Below, one piece after another: positions 1 through 5,499 of a DNA stretch of 5,499 nt. This stretch comes from Actinomycetota bacterium (GTDB taxonomy: Bacteria > Actinomycetota > Actinomycetes > Nanopelagicales > Nanopelagicaceae), in NCBI GenBank assembly GCA_027730465.1, contig JAQCGQ010000057.1:1-5499 (forward strand). The letters run 5' to 3'. Each line of letters starts with the position of its first letter. Within the stretch, counting starts at the first letter, position 1. Under the pieces are notes generated by a model. That model had not been told where the DNA came from. It ran no database searches and saw only the letters and a program-made list of their open reading frames with translations. The position numbers and the translations under genes were made by a program.

Positions 1-1
1 C

Positions 2-46
2 TTAGGAAATGTCTTACAAGCAGCGGTTGCATTAGTTAAAAAGTAA
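2..46 (+). CDS. 3' end of an unidentified upstream gene (partial)
   Basis: The frame beginning at base 2 reads LGNVLQAAVALVKK and then TAA at 44-46. The other two forward frames give a much less protein-like reading or stop early. Only 14 codons are visible, too few to name a family. The stop lies 27 nt before the pepA start on the same strand, so this gene may belong to the same transcription unit. Confidence 0.5.
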   Translation, partial: LGNVLQAAVALVKK

Positions 47-73
47 TCGACTGACCTAACTTTAAGCCGAGTT

Positions 74-1567
74 ATGTTCAATAAACTCATAGATCCATAT
101 CCAAAAGTAAGTTATTTAGCCGAAGATGAATTAGATTTTTCTCCTTTTTCTGCTGTTGCAGTTCCAATTTTTTCAGGTGATGAAATCAAAATAGTTAAAA
201 GTAGGTTTATAACTGCCTTAGTTGAGTTCACTAAATTGGATTTAAATATTGAGTTAGCTAATTGGTCTGATTTCACTGCCAAAGCTGGTGAAATTATTGA
301 GGTGCCAATAAATAATGAAAACTTAAAGCGAATCTATTTAGTTGGCGTTGGCGAGTCAAATAATGAGGATATGCGTAAAGCCGCCACATCACTTGGCCGC
401 AGGATTAAAGGAACTCAAGCAGTACTTTTATCTGCTTTATCAAATGATAAAGCACAAATAGTTAATCAGGCGATTTCATTTATACTTTCAAATTACCAAT
501 ACACACTAAAAAGTGAACAAAAAGATAAAAAACCAGAGTTTATTATTTACGGTGATTTTGAAGAAGAGGTAGAGCACGCACAAATAATGGCAACAGCAGT
601 TTGGCAAGCACGTGATTTAATCCATACCCCATCAAATATTAAAAATCCTGAGTGGCTAGCAAAGCAAGCCAGTGCAATGGTTTCAGCAACTAAAAGTACT
701 AATCTTTCAATCTCAGTTAAGTCTGGTCGAGCATTAAAAGATTTTGGTGGACTTAGTACGATAGGAAATTCATCACCTAATCCTGGGCCTAGATTAATTC
801 AGGTTTCATACGCACCAAAAGGTTCAAGTAATTGGCCGCATGTTGTTTTAGTTGGAAAAGGAATTACTTTTGATACTGGTGGTGTTTCACTTAAAAGACC
901 GTATGAAAGTATGACGGCTATGAAAAGTGATATGGCCGGAGCTGCTGCAGTTCTTTGTGCAACAGTTGCAATGGCAAAAATTAAGCCAAAAGTAAAAGTT
1001 ACTACACTTTTAATGGCAGCAGAGAATGCTTTATCTGCAACATCTGCACGGCCATCAGATGTGATTAAACAATTTGGTGGCACAACAGTTGAAATTCTAA
1101 ATACTGATGCAGAAGGTCGCCTAGTTTTAGCGGATGGGCTTGCATATGCTGATTTAGAGTTAGACCCAGATTACTTAGTTGATGTAGCAACTCTTACAGG
1201 GGCTGCCTCCTTAGGGCTTGGCCGCCAATATGCTGCGATGTATACCCGAAAAATTCCACTTGCAAAAAAATTATATGAATTAGGAAACAAAGTAGGAGAA
1301 AAGGTTTGGCATATGCCACTTTTAGATGATTATGCAGTAGCGTTAGATAGCGATATCGCAGATTTTAACCACCTTGCCGATAAGTTTGGCTTCTCAGCCG
1401 GATCAGTAACTGCAGCTTTATTTTTGGAGAAATTTGTGGGAGAACGTACTTGGGTACATTTAGATATTGCCGGTAGTGGCAGATCTGAAACAGATGCTGG
1501 TGAGAATATAAAAGGTGGGACTGGTTTCGGCGTGAGATTACTTATCGAATGGTTGGATTCATTTTGA
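74..1567 (+). CDS. pepA: Leucyl aminopeptidase, peptidase family M17 (cytosol aminopeptidase)
   Basis: This is a cytosolic two-metal aminopeptidase that removes N-terminal residues, preferentially Leu, from peptides. The product is 497 aa, close to the 503 aa of E. coli PepA. A variable N-terminal domain covers about residues 1-155, and the catalytic domain runs from about 165 to the end. The M17 signature NTDAEGRL is at residues 343-350. By alignment with E. coli PepA, the metal ligands and catalytic residues are all present: K262, D267 and K274 in VGKGITFDTGGVSLK, D286 in MKSDMAGAAA, and D345, E347 and R349 in the signature. The start ATG has no good Shine-Dalgarno sequence, but the following N-terminus looks normal. 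The stop TGA overlaps the next gene. In E. coli PepA also binds DNA (xer and carAB sites); nothing here shows whether this protein does. No truncation or frameshift is visible. Confidence 0.97.
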   Translation: MFNKLIDPYPKVSYLAEDELDFSPFSAVAVPIFSGDEIKIVKSRFITALVEFTKLDLNIELANWSDFTAKAGEIIEVPINNENLKRIYLVGVGESNNEDMRKAATSLGRRIKGTQAVLLSALSNDKAQIVNQAISFILSNYQYTLKSEQKDKKPEFIIYGDFEEEVEHAQIMATAVWQARDLIHTPSNIKNPEWLAKQASAMVSATKSTNLSISVKSGRALKDFGGLSTIGNSSPNPGPRLIQVSYAPKGSSNWPHVVLVGKGITFDTGGVSLKRPYESMTAMKSDMAGAAAVLCATVAMAKIKPKVKVTTLLMAAENALSATSARPSDVIKQFGGTTVEILNTDAEGRLVLADGLAYADLELDPDYLVDVATLTGAASLGLGRQYAAMYTRKIPLAKKLYELGNKVGEKVWHMPLLDDYAVALDSDIADFNHLADKFGFSAGSVTAALFLEKFVGERTWVHLDIAGSGRSETDAGENIKGGTGFGVRLLIEWLDSF

Positions 1568-2205
1568 GCGAGGGTATTTCATCACGCGGTGATATGAGTG
1601 CATTTTCTGAACAATTTGTTCACGAAGATTATTTCATGCAACAAGCAAGATCTAACGGGCAAGAAATTGCTGCACCAGATCCAAGTGCAGGAGTTGGAAA
1701 CTTCTTAAAGTTTGCAACTAAATTGATAAATTCTAAATCAGTAGTTGAAATAGGTACTGGTTCCGGAGTGGGCGGATTATGGCTTATACAAGGGATGCCT
1801 GTTGATGGTGTTTTAACTACAATAGATTCTGAACGAGAGCATTCAAAAATTGCTCGAAATATTTTTGAAGAGGCAGGTATTACTTCAACTAAGTATCGAA
1901 TAATCACTGGAAAATTAATTGAAGTGGTTGGAAAACTTGCAGATAGCTCTTATGAATTAGTAGTTATTCGCCCAGCTCTTGACTTATTTGACTTGGTTGC
2001 GGAGTCATATCGATTACTTAAGCCAAACGGTTTATTAATTATTGATCAAGTGCTAAGTGGCGGAAAAGTTGCTGACCCAACCCAACGCGATCCTGAGAGT
2101 ATTTCTCGCAGAGATGTGATTAAGGTTATTAAAGAGGATGAGCGCTGGCTGGCCACAGTGATTCCAATTGGTGCAGGCCTATTAGTTGCGAATAAACTTC
2201 CTTAA
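1549..2205 (+). CDS. SAM-dependent O-methyltransferase, class I (Methyltransf_3 / Rv1220c type)
   Basis: This is a Rossmann-fold methyltransferase of the catechol/caffeoyl-CoA O-methyltransferase superfamily; its substrate is unknown. The product is up to 218 aa. The SAM-binding motif I, VVEIGTGSGVGG, begins at residue 65, and the acidic residue that contacts the SAM ribose is D93 in LTTIDSE. Sequence and position next to htrA-tatB-mrp match the actinobacterial protein represented by Rv1220c. The position that normally reads FIDAD, supplying metal-binding aspartates, reads VIRPALD here (R141-P142-A143). The later Asp-Asn pair is D166-Q167, so metal-dependent activity may be lost. Three starts are possible: ATG 1549 (19-nt overlap with pepA), TTG 1564 (4-nt TTGA overlap) and ATG 1594, where the family-like N-terminus MSAFSEQFVHED begins. 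None has a strong ribosome-binding site. The stop TAA shares one base with the htrA start. Confidence 0.9.
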   Translation: MVGFILSEGISSRGDMSAFSEQFVHEDYFMQQARSNGQEIAAPDPSAGVGNFLKFATKLINSKSVVEIGTGSGVGGLWLIQGMPVDGVLTTIDSEREHSKIARNIFEEAGITSTKYRIITGKLIEVVGKLADSSYELVVIRPALDLFDLVAESYRLLKPNGLLIIDQVLSGGKVADPTQRDPESISRRDVIKVIKEDERWLATVIPIGAGLLVANKLP

Positions 2206-3311
2206 TGAATCAACCATCAAATACCCCATGGTGGCTACCAAGTGATGAAATAAAGCAGGTCCGGGTAGTCCAAACCAAGAACAATTCTAATTTTATTGCT
2301 ATTGCTGTTGTAATTGCACTTATTGCAGGTGCAATCGGAGCAATGATTGGACGTAGTTCTTCAACAAATATTGGCGCAAATTTAGTGGATACTAAAAATA
2401 TAGTTGAACGAGCACCAGATTCAATAGCAGCTCTTGCAGCTCGAGTTATTCCTGCAGTTGTATCAATATCAATTAATTCTTCCTCAGGATCTGGTTTTTT
2501 CCTAGATAGTAATGGATTTATTTTAACAAATAATCATGTTGTAAAATCATCTACTCTTGGAAAAATTACAGTCGAATTATCTAATGGTAAGAAATACCCT
2601 GCAAAATTAATTGGTAGAGACGCTTCATATGATTTAGCTGTCTTAAAAATAGATGTAACTTCTGCACCAACCCTACAATTAGGAAATAGTGATGGTATTT
2701 TAGTCGGGGATGCAGTCATTGCGATTGGTTCTCCACTTGGCTTATCAGGAACTGTCACATCAGGAATAATTAGTGCAAAGAACAGAGCAGTTACCACTGG
2801 CGATAGTTCTGGAGAGAGTTCATTTATCAATGCACTACAAACTGATGCAGCAATTAATCCTGGAAACTCAGGAGGTCCATTAGTTGATGCAACTGGGGCT
2901 GTAGTTGGAGTTAATTCAGCAATAGCAACTCTTGGATATGGAAGTTCACCCGGATCTATCGGATTAGGGTTTGCAATTCCAATTAATCAAGCTAAGAAAA
3001 CTGCTGAACAGTTAATTAAAACTGGATCTGCTACATATCCGATCATGGGCATTACTATTGACACAAGTTTTACTGGTAGCGGTGCCCAAATTTCAAATCA
3101 AGACGCAGGTATTACAGCGGGCGGTCCAGCAGCTAAAGCTGGGTTAAAAGCTGGCGATATTATTACCAAATTAGATGGAAAATCTATCGATAATTCTGAT
3201 GAGTTAATAGTAGTTATTAGAAGTAAAAATATTGGCGATAAAGTTAAAGTTGAATATAGTAGGAACAATGTAACTCGCGAGGTAGTAGTAACCCTTGCAG
3301 GATCAAAGTAA
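2205..3311 (+). CDS. htrA: HtrA/DegP-like membrane-anchored serine protease with one PDZ domain
   Basis: This is a trypsin-like protease of family S1C, expected to degrade or refold damaged proteins outside the cytoplasmic membrane. The product is 368 aa. A short cytoplasmic N-terminus containing PWWLPSDE is followed by one hydrophobic segment at about residues 29-49 that acts as an uncleaved anchor; no lipobox is seen. The protease domain covers about 80-265 with a complete triad: H111 in LTNNHVV, D143 in SYDLAVLKI and S222 in GNSGGPL. One PDZ domain follows at about 275-365, with GPAAKAGLKAGDII at 307-320. This single-anchor, single-PDZ layout is usual for actinobacterial HtrA. The start overlaps the methyltransferase stop by one base (TAATG) and lacks a Shine-Dalgarno sequence, suggesting translation by reinitiation. 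In Mycobacterium and Streptomyces a sigE-type sigma factor and its anti-sigma factor lie just upstream; they are missing here. Confidence 0.96.
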   Translation: MNQPSNTPWWLPSDEIKQVRVVQTKNNSNFIAIAVVIALIAGAIGAMIGRSSSTNIGANLVDTKNIVERAPDSIAALAARVIPAVVSISINSSSGSGFFLDSNGFILTNNHVVKSSTLGKITVELSNGKKYPAKLIGRDASYDLAVLKIDVTSAPTLQLGNSDGILVGDAVIAIGSPLGLSGTVTSGIISAKNRAVTTGDSSGESSFINALQTDAAINPGNSGGPLVDATGAVVGVNSAIATLGYGSSPGSIGLGFAIPINQAKKTAEQLIKTGSATYPIMGITIDTSFTGSGAQISNQDAGITAGGPAAKAGLKAGDIITKLDGKSIDNSDELIVVIRSKNIGDKVKVEYSRNNVTREVVVTLAGSK

Positions 3312-3318
3312 GGATCAG

Positions 3319-3621
3319 ATGTTTAATATTGGCGGCGGTGAGATAATGGGTTTACTTTTAATAGGCATGATTTTAATCGGTCCAGATAGAATGCCTAAAG
3401 TTGCAGCCGATGCTGCAAGACTTTTAATAAAGCTCAAAAATATTGCACAAAAAGCCACAAATGATCTAAAAGAAAATTTAGGACCAGGATACGAGGATTT
3501 ACAAGTAAAGGATTTAAACCCTAAAGCATTTATTAAAAAGCATATTGGTGATGTGATTGATAAAAGCGATTTAGAAGTAAATACAAAATCTAAACCAAAA
3601 ATTGATCCAGAAATATTATGA
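3319..3621 (+). CDS. tatB: Twin-arginine translocase subunit TatB
   Basis: TatB works with TatC to recognise twin-arginine signal peptides of folded export substrates at the cytoplasmic membrane. The product is 100 aa. The N-terminus MFNIGGGEIMG is the typical TatB start, including the conserved membrane glutamate at E8. A short transmembrane helix spans about residues 8-20. The hinge GPDRMPK (21-27) follows, then an amphipathic helix to about residue 53. The C-terminal part with LGPGYEDL and DLNPKAFIKKH resembles actinobacterial TatB. An in-frame TTG at 3295 would add eight residues, but ATG 3319 fits the family and has AAGGA at 3310-3314, four bases upstream and overlapping the htrA stop. 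The gap from htrA is 7 nt, and the stop overlaps the mrp start by 4 nt (ATGA). tatA and tatC are not in this window. Confidence 0.93.
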   Translation: MFNIGGGEIMGLLLIGMILIGPDRMPKVAADAARLLIKLKNIAQKATNDLKENLGPGYEDLQVKDLNPKAFIKKHIGDVIDKSDLEVNTKSKPKIDPEIL

Positions 3622-4733
3622 GTACCGTTGAATTAATTAATACCGCACTTGGCGCAGTAATTGACCCTGAGCTTCATAAACCACTACCTGAGCTAGGCAT
3701 GGTTGAATCAGTTAACTTTGTTGATGGGATTGCAAAAATTGGTATATTGCTAACAATTGTTGGATGTCCAATGAAAGATCGACTTCATTCAGATATAACT
3801 AAGTCCCTGTCTAATATTTCTGAGGTCAAAATTGTAGAAATTAACTTTGGCGTCATGAATGAAGAACAAAGAAATAATGTTAAAAAGCTAATTCGTGGTG
3901 GACGTGAAAAATTTATCCCTTTTGCTCAACCAGACTCACTAACAAGAGTGCTAGGTATCGCCTCCGGTAAGGGCGGTGTCGGTAAATCATCTGTAACAGT
4001 GAATTTAGCAGTGGCAGCAGCAGCTCGTGGACTAAAAGTAGGAATACTAGATGCAGATGTTTATGGACATTCAATTCCAAGACTTATGGGAATTCTTGAT
4101 AAAAGGCCCACAGCTATTGATCAAACATTTATTCCTGTCGAAAACTATGGTGTCAAAGTTGTTTCAATGGAGATGTTTAAACCAGAAAGATCTGACCCAG
4201 TTGCCTATCGAGGCCCATTATTACATCGAGTTTTAGAACAGTTATTAAGTGATGCGTATTGGGGTGATTTAGATTTATTGCTTCTTGACTTACCACCTGG
4301 AACTGGTGATATTGCAATATCACTTGGCCAATTAATACCGACCTCTGAAATAATTGTTGTCACTACACCACAGGTTGCCGCAGCTGAGATTGCAGAGCGG
4401 GCAGGTCGAATTGCTCACCAGATAAAGCAACCAGTAATTGGTGTGATTGAAAATATGTCTGAATCTATTAACCCCAAATCCGGGGAAAAGATTTCAATTT
4501 TTGGTAGTGGTGGCGGTGAAGAAACTGCCAAGAGATTAAGCAAATTAATTGGAGTAGATGTTCCGCTTCTCGCAAAAATACCATTTGATCCAATCCTTCG
4601 CGAAGGCGGCGATGAGGGTAATCCAATTGCTTTAACTGATAAGGGATTTACAAAAATATTCGATGAAATATTAGATCAGATAATTATCAGACCTAAATCA
4701 CTTGTTGGGGTAAGACTAAATATAAATACCTAA
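3618..4733 (+). CDS. mrp: Mrp/ApbC/NBP35-family iron-sulfur cluster carrier P-loop ATPase
   Basis: This is a cytosolic ATPase thought to bind and transfer Fe-S clusters to apoproteins. The product is 371 aa. An N-terminal MIP18/DUF59 domain (about 1-80) carries DPELHKPLPELGMV and the conserved cysteine C50 in TIVGCPMK. After a linker comes the ParA/MinD-like domain (about 108-350). It has the deviant Walker A motif SGKGGVGKSS at 116-125 (K118, K123), LDADVYGHSIPRLMG, and the switch II motif DLPPGTGD at 224-231. After ENMS (278-281), many family members have a CxxC that bridges a dimer through an Fe-S cluster. Here that segment reads SINPKSGEKISIFG, and C50 is the only cysteine in the protein. 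The start overlaps the tatB stop (ATGA) without a good ribosome-binding site. The last 15 or so residues are poorly conserved. No factor-independent terminator follows the stop. Confidence 0.96.
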   Translation: MSTVELINTALGAVIDPELHKPLPELGMVESVNFVDGIAKIGILLTIVGCPMKDRLHSDITKSLSNISEVKIVEINFGVMNEEQRNNVKKLIRGGREKFIPFAQPDSLTRVLGIASGKGGVGKSSVTVNLAVAAAARGLKVGILDADVYGHSIPRLMGILDKRPTAIDQTFIPVENYGVKVVSMEMFKPERSDPVAYRGPLLHRVLEQLLSDAYWGDLDLLLLDLPPGTGDIAISLGQLIPTSEIIVVTTPQVAAAEIAERAGRIAHQIKQPVIGVIENMSESINPKSGEKISIFGSGGGEETAKRLSKLIGVDVPLLAKIPFDPILREGGDEGNPIALTDKGFTKIFDEILDQIIIRPKSLVGVRLNINT

Positions 4734-4815
4734 GATTTCTTATTTAATTTTTAATGATCTCCTGACCGCATCCCTAACCTTGCCAAGCTGATCACCATTT
4801 AGGCCAAAGTCCGCA

Positions 4816-4840
4816 GTACCAGCTAATCGGGCTGGAATAC
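4816..4840. repeat. Imperfect inverted repeat / hairpin in the intergenic region
   Basis: CCAGC (4819-4823) and GCTGG (4831-4835) pair perfectly around a 7-nt loop. Below them GTA (4816-4818) pairs with TAC (4838-4840) across a two-base AA bulge, giving eight pairs in total. No T-run follows on either strand, so it does not look like a factor-independent terminator. It may be one stem of a larger folded RNA. Confidence 0.4.
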
Positions 4841-4847
4841 ACGATTT

Positions 4848-4858
4848 AGGTTGAACCT
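4848..4858. promoter_or_regulatory. Palindrome AGGTTGAACCT, possible operator half of a pair
   Basis: This is a perfect 5-bp inverted repeat around a central G. As RNA it would form AGGT-TGA-ACCT, a four-pair stem with a triloop. It matches the core of the inverted repeat at 4923-4937, which reads AGGTTCTACCT, at nine of eleven positions. The centres are 77 bp apart. It could be a binding site for a dimeric regulator or a stem in a leader RNA. Confidence 0.3.
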
Positions 4859-4922
4859 TTACTTGTATTCATAGGCTTGGGTATCGGCTCGTTAACAATT
4901 CATTAGAATAATTAAATTACAG

Positions 4923-4937
4923 ATAGGTTCTACCTAT
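4923..4937 (+). promoter_or_regulatory. Inverted repeat covering the ribosome-binding region and start codon of the transporter gene
   Basis: ATAGGT (4923-4928) and ACCTAT (4932-4937) are perfect reverse complements separated by TCT. The left arm contains the only SD-like bases, TAGG at 4924-4927, spaced eight bases from the ATG. The right arm includes the first two bases of the ATG at 4936. In RNA the hairpin would bury both initiation signals; in DNA it could be an operator. A 6-bp stem is weak on its own. Confidence 0.4.
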
Positions 4938-5499
4938 GAAAGATCAGGATCACACCAAATTGCCATCTGGTCGCGATATCCCACTGCTACTACTAGGGAT
5001 TGTGGGAATAGGTGCTTCAGGTCCGATAATTGCAAAAAGTTTGATGCCGGTACCAACCATGATTTTTTGGCGCAACTTTATTGGTGGATTATTTATGGCA
5101 CCTTTCGCTATCAAGCGAAAAGAGTGGCGAACTCCGATTCAGCGCCGAGCCATACTTTGGTCCGCACTTGGTGGAGTATTTTTAGCTCTTCACTTCATAT
5201 GTTTCTTCTGGGCAATGAAATACACCTCTGTAGCAACTGGAACTGCATTAACAGCAACTCAACCAATATTTGTTGCTTTATTTATTAAGTTTAAAGGTGG
5301 GCATATACCTAAAAAATCATTTATCGGAATATTTATAGCTTTTATTTCAGTGATTGTAATTACTGGTATTGATTTAAATTTATCAGTGAGGTCATTTCAA
5401 GGAGACCTTTTAGCTATTGCTGGGGGAGCCCTAGCTGCTGCGTATGTATTAGTTAGCTCAAAAGTGCAAAAAGAAATTGCTGCCTCAACATTTACAGCA
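4936..5499 (+). CDS. EamA/DMT-family membrane transporter, 5' part (runs off the window)
   Basis: This is the N-terminal 188 aa of a multi-pass cytoplasmic-membrane transporter of the drug/metabolite superfamily; members usually have about 280-300 aa and ten helices. An in-frame TAG at 4924-4926 rules out an earlier start, and ATG 4936 is the first available. About six helices are visible, at about 15-35, 41-59, 72-94, 99-118, 128-147 and 156-175. Family-typical segments include FWRNFIGGLFMAP (44-56), a conserved-looking FFWAMKYTSVATGTAL (90-105) and GDLLAIAGGALAAAYVL (156-172). The first EamA repeat ends near residue 147, and the second begins near 156 and is cut off by the window edge. The substrate cannot be told from sequence; amino acids, metabolites and drugs are all known for the family. 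The gene is 202 nt from mrp and probably has its own expression signals. Confidence 0.88.
   Translation, partial: MKDQDHTKLPSGRDIPLLLLGIVGIGASGPIIAKSLMPVPTMIFWRNFIGGLFMAPFAIKRKEWRTPIQRRAILWSALGGVFLALHFICFFWAMKYTSVATGTALTATQPIFVALFIKFKGGHIPKKSFIGIFIAFISVIVITGIDLNLSVRSFQGDLLAIAGGALAAAYVLVSSKVQKEIAASTFTA

Larger units (their letters stand above)
4734..4935. other. Intergenic region with a GC-rich, possibly structured islet
   Basis: This 202-nt stretch has no convincing gene on either strand. It begins AT-rich with no hairpin-plus-T-run terminator for mrp. Bases 4756-4845 are about 52 % GC by hand count, clearly above the surroundings, before the sequence returns to AT-rich. Possible helices are CCAAGCT 4783-4789 with GGCTTGG 4874-4880 (one G-T pair), CCTAA 4773-4777 with TTAGG 4799-4803, a hairpin at 4816-4840, and two AGGT-N3-ACCT hairpins. 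A weak -10-like TAGAAT lies at 4904-4909, about 26 nt before the transporter start, but no matching -35 is apparent. The region could be a 5' leader of the transporter, a small RNA, a set of operators, or remains of a lost gene. Confidence 0.5.

Noticed and set aside
799..1083. Minus-strand open frame inside pepA (94 codons)
   Set aside because: It lies wholly antisense to the conserved catalytic domain of pepA and has no recognisable domain.
1629..1907. Minus-strand open frame inside the methyltransferase (92 codons)
   Set aside because: It is antisense to the SAM-binding region and shows no family resemblance.
2534..2830. Minus-strand open frame inside htrA (98 codons)
   Set aside because: It is antisense to the protease domain and has no protein signature.
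3295..3318. TTG 3295 as the tatB start
   Set aside because: ATG 3319 gives the standard TatB N-terminus and has an SD sequence; the TTG start would overlap htrA by 17 nt and add eight unrelated residues.
4051..4236. Alternative + frame inside mrp (61 codons)
   Set aside because: It is out of frame with the strongly conserved mrp coding sequence, and its composition is unlike the neighbouring proteins.
4734..4760. Terminator after mrp
   Set aside because: The sequence is AT-rich with T-runs but no GC hairpin precedes them, so no factor-independent terminator can be supported.
4845..4862. T-arm-like GGTTCAACC on the minus strand, suggesting a tRNA
   Set aside because: No acceptor, D or anticodon stems fit around it; the sequence is better explained as the palindrome at 4848-4858.
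5067..5288. Alternative + frame of 73 codons inside the transporter
   Set aside because: The frame from 4936 gives a clear EamA protein with membrane helices; this frame gives a Trp/Cys-rich sequence of no family.
1..5499. Mobile elements, CRISPR arrays, prophage or defence genes
   Set aside because: No transposase, integrase, direct-repeat array or flanking inverted repeats were seen; the genes are syntenic housekeeping genes.

Overview
The window comes from an AT-rich bacterium (roughly 35-40 % GC by eye). Its gene order is that of an actinobacterium: O-methyltransferase, HtrA protease, TatB, Mrp. This matches the Mycobacterium region Rv1220c / htrA / tatB / mrp and the corresponding Streptomyces block. 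Low GC, very tight packing and loss of regulators point to a streamlined actinobacterium, such as the freshwater acI lineage (Nanopelagicales). That assignment is inference from composition and synteny.

Layout, all on the + strand. Bases 2-46 are the last 14 codons of an unidentified gene. From 74 to 4733 runs a compact five-gene set: leucyl aminopeptidase (pepA), a class I SAM-dependent O-methyltransferase, a membrane-anchored HtrA-type serine protease with one PDZ domain, TatB, and the Mrp/ApbC P-loop ATPase. The junctions are an overlap of 4 or 19 nt, a 1-nt TAATG overlap, a 7-nt gap carrying the only clear Shine-Dalgarno sequence, and a 4-nt ATGA overlap, so co-transcription and translational coupling are likely. 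A 202-nt non-coding stretch (4734-4935) follows. The window ends inside an EamA/DMT-family membrane transporter that starts at 4936 and runs off the edge.

How the genes fit together: HtrA (quality control outside the membrane) and TatB (twin-arginine export) serve the cell envelope. Mrp is an iron-sulfur cluster carrier. PepA recycles peptides. The ECF sigma factor and anti-sigma factor that separate the methyltransferase from htrA in Mycobacterium and Streptomyces are absent, and the two genes are fused end to start. The methyltransferase lacks part of its usual metal site, and Mrp lacks its C-terminal CxxC.

The least explained part is the 202-nt gap. It holds a GC-rich islet of about 90 nt with several possible RNA helices. 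It ends in a perfect 6-bp inverted repeat that covers the ribosome-binding region and the first two bases of the transporter's start codon. This could be a cis-regulatory leader or an operator; a degraded gene end on the minus strand is a competing explanation.
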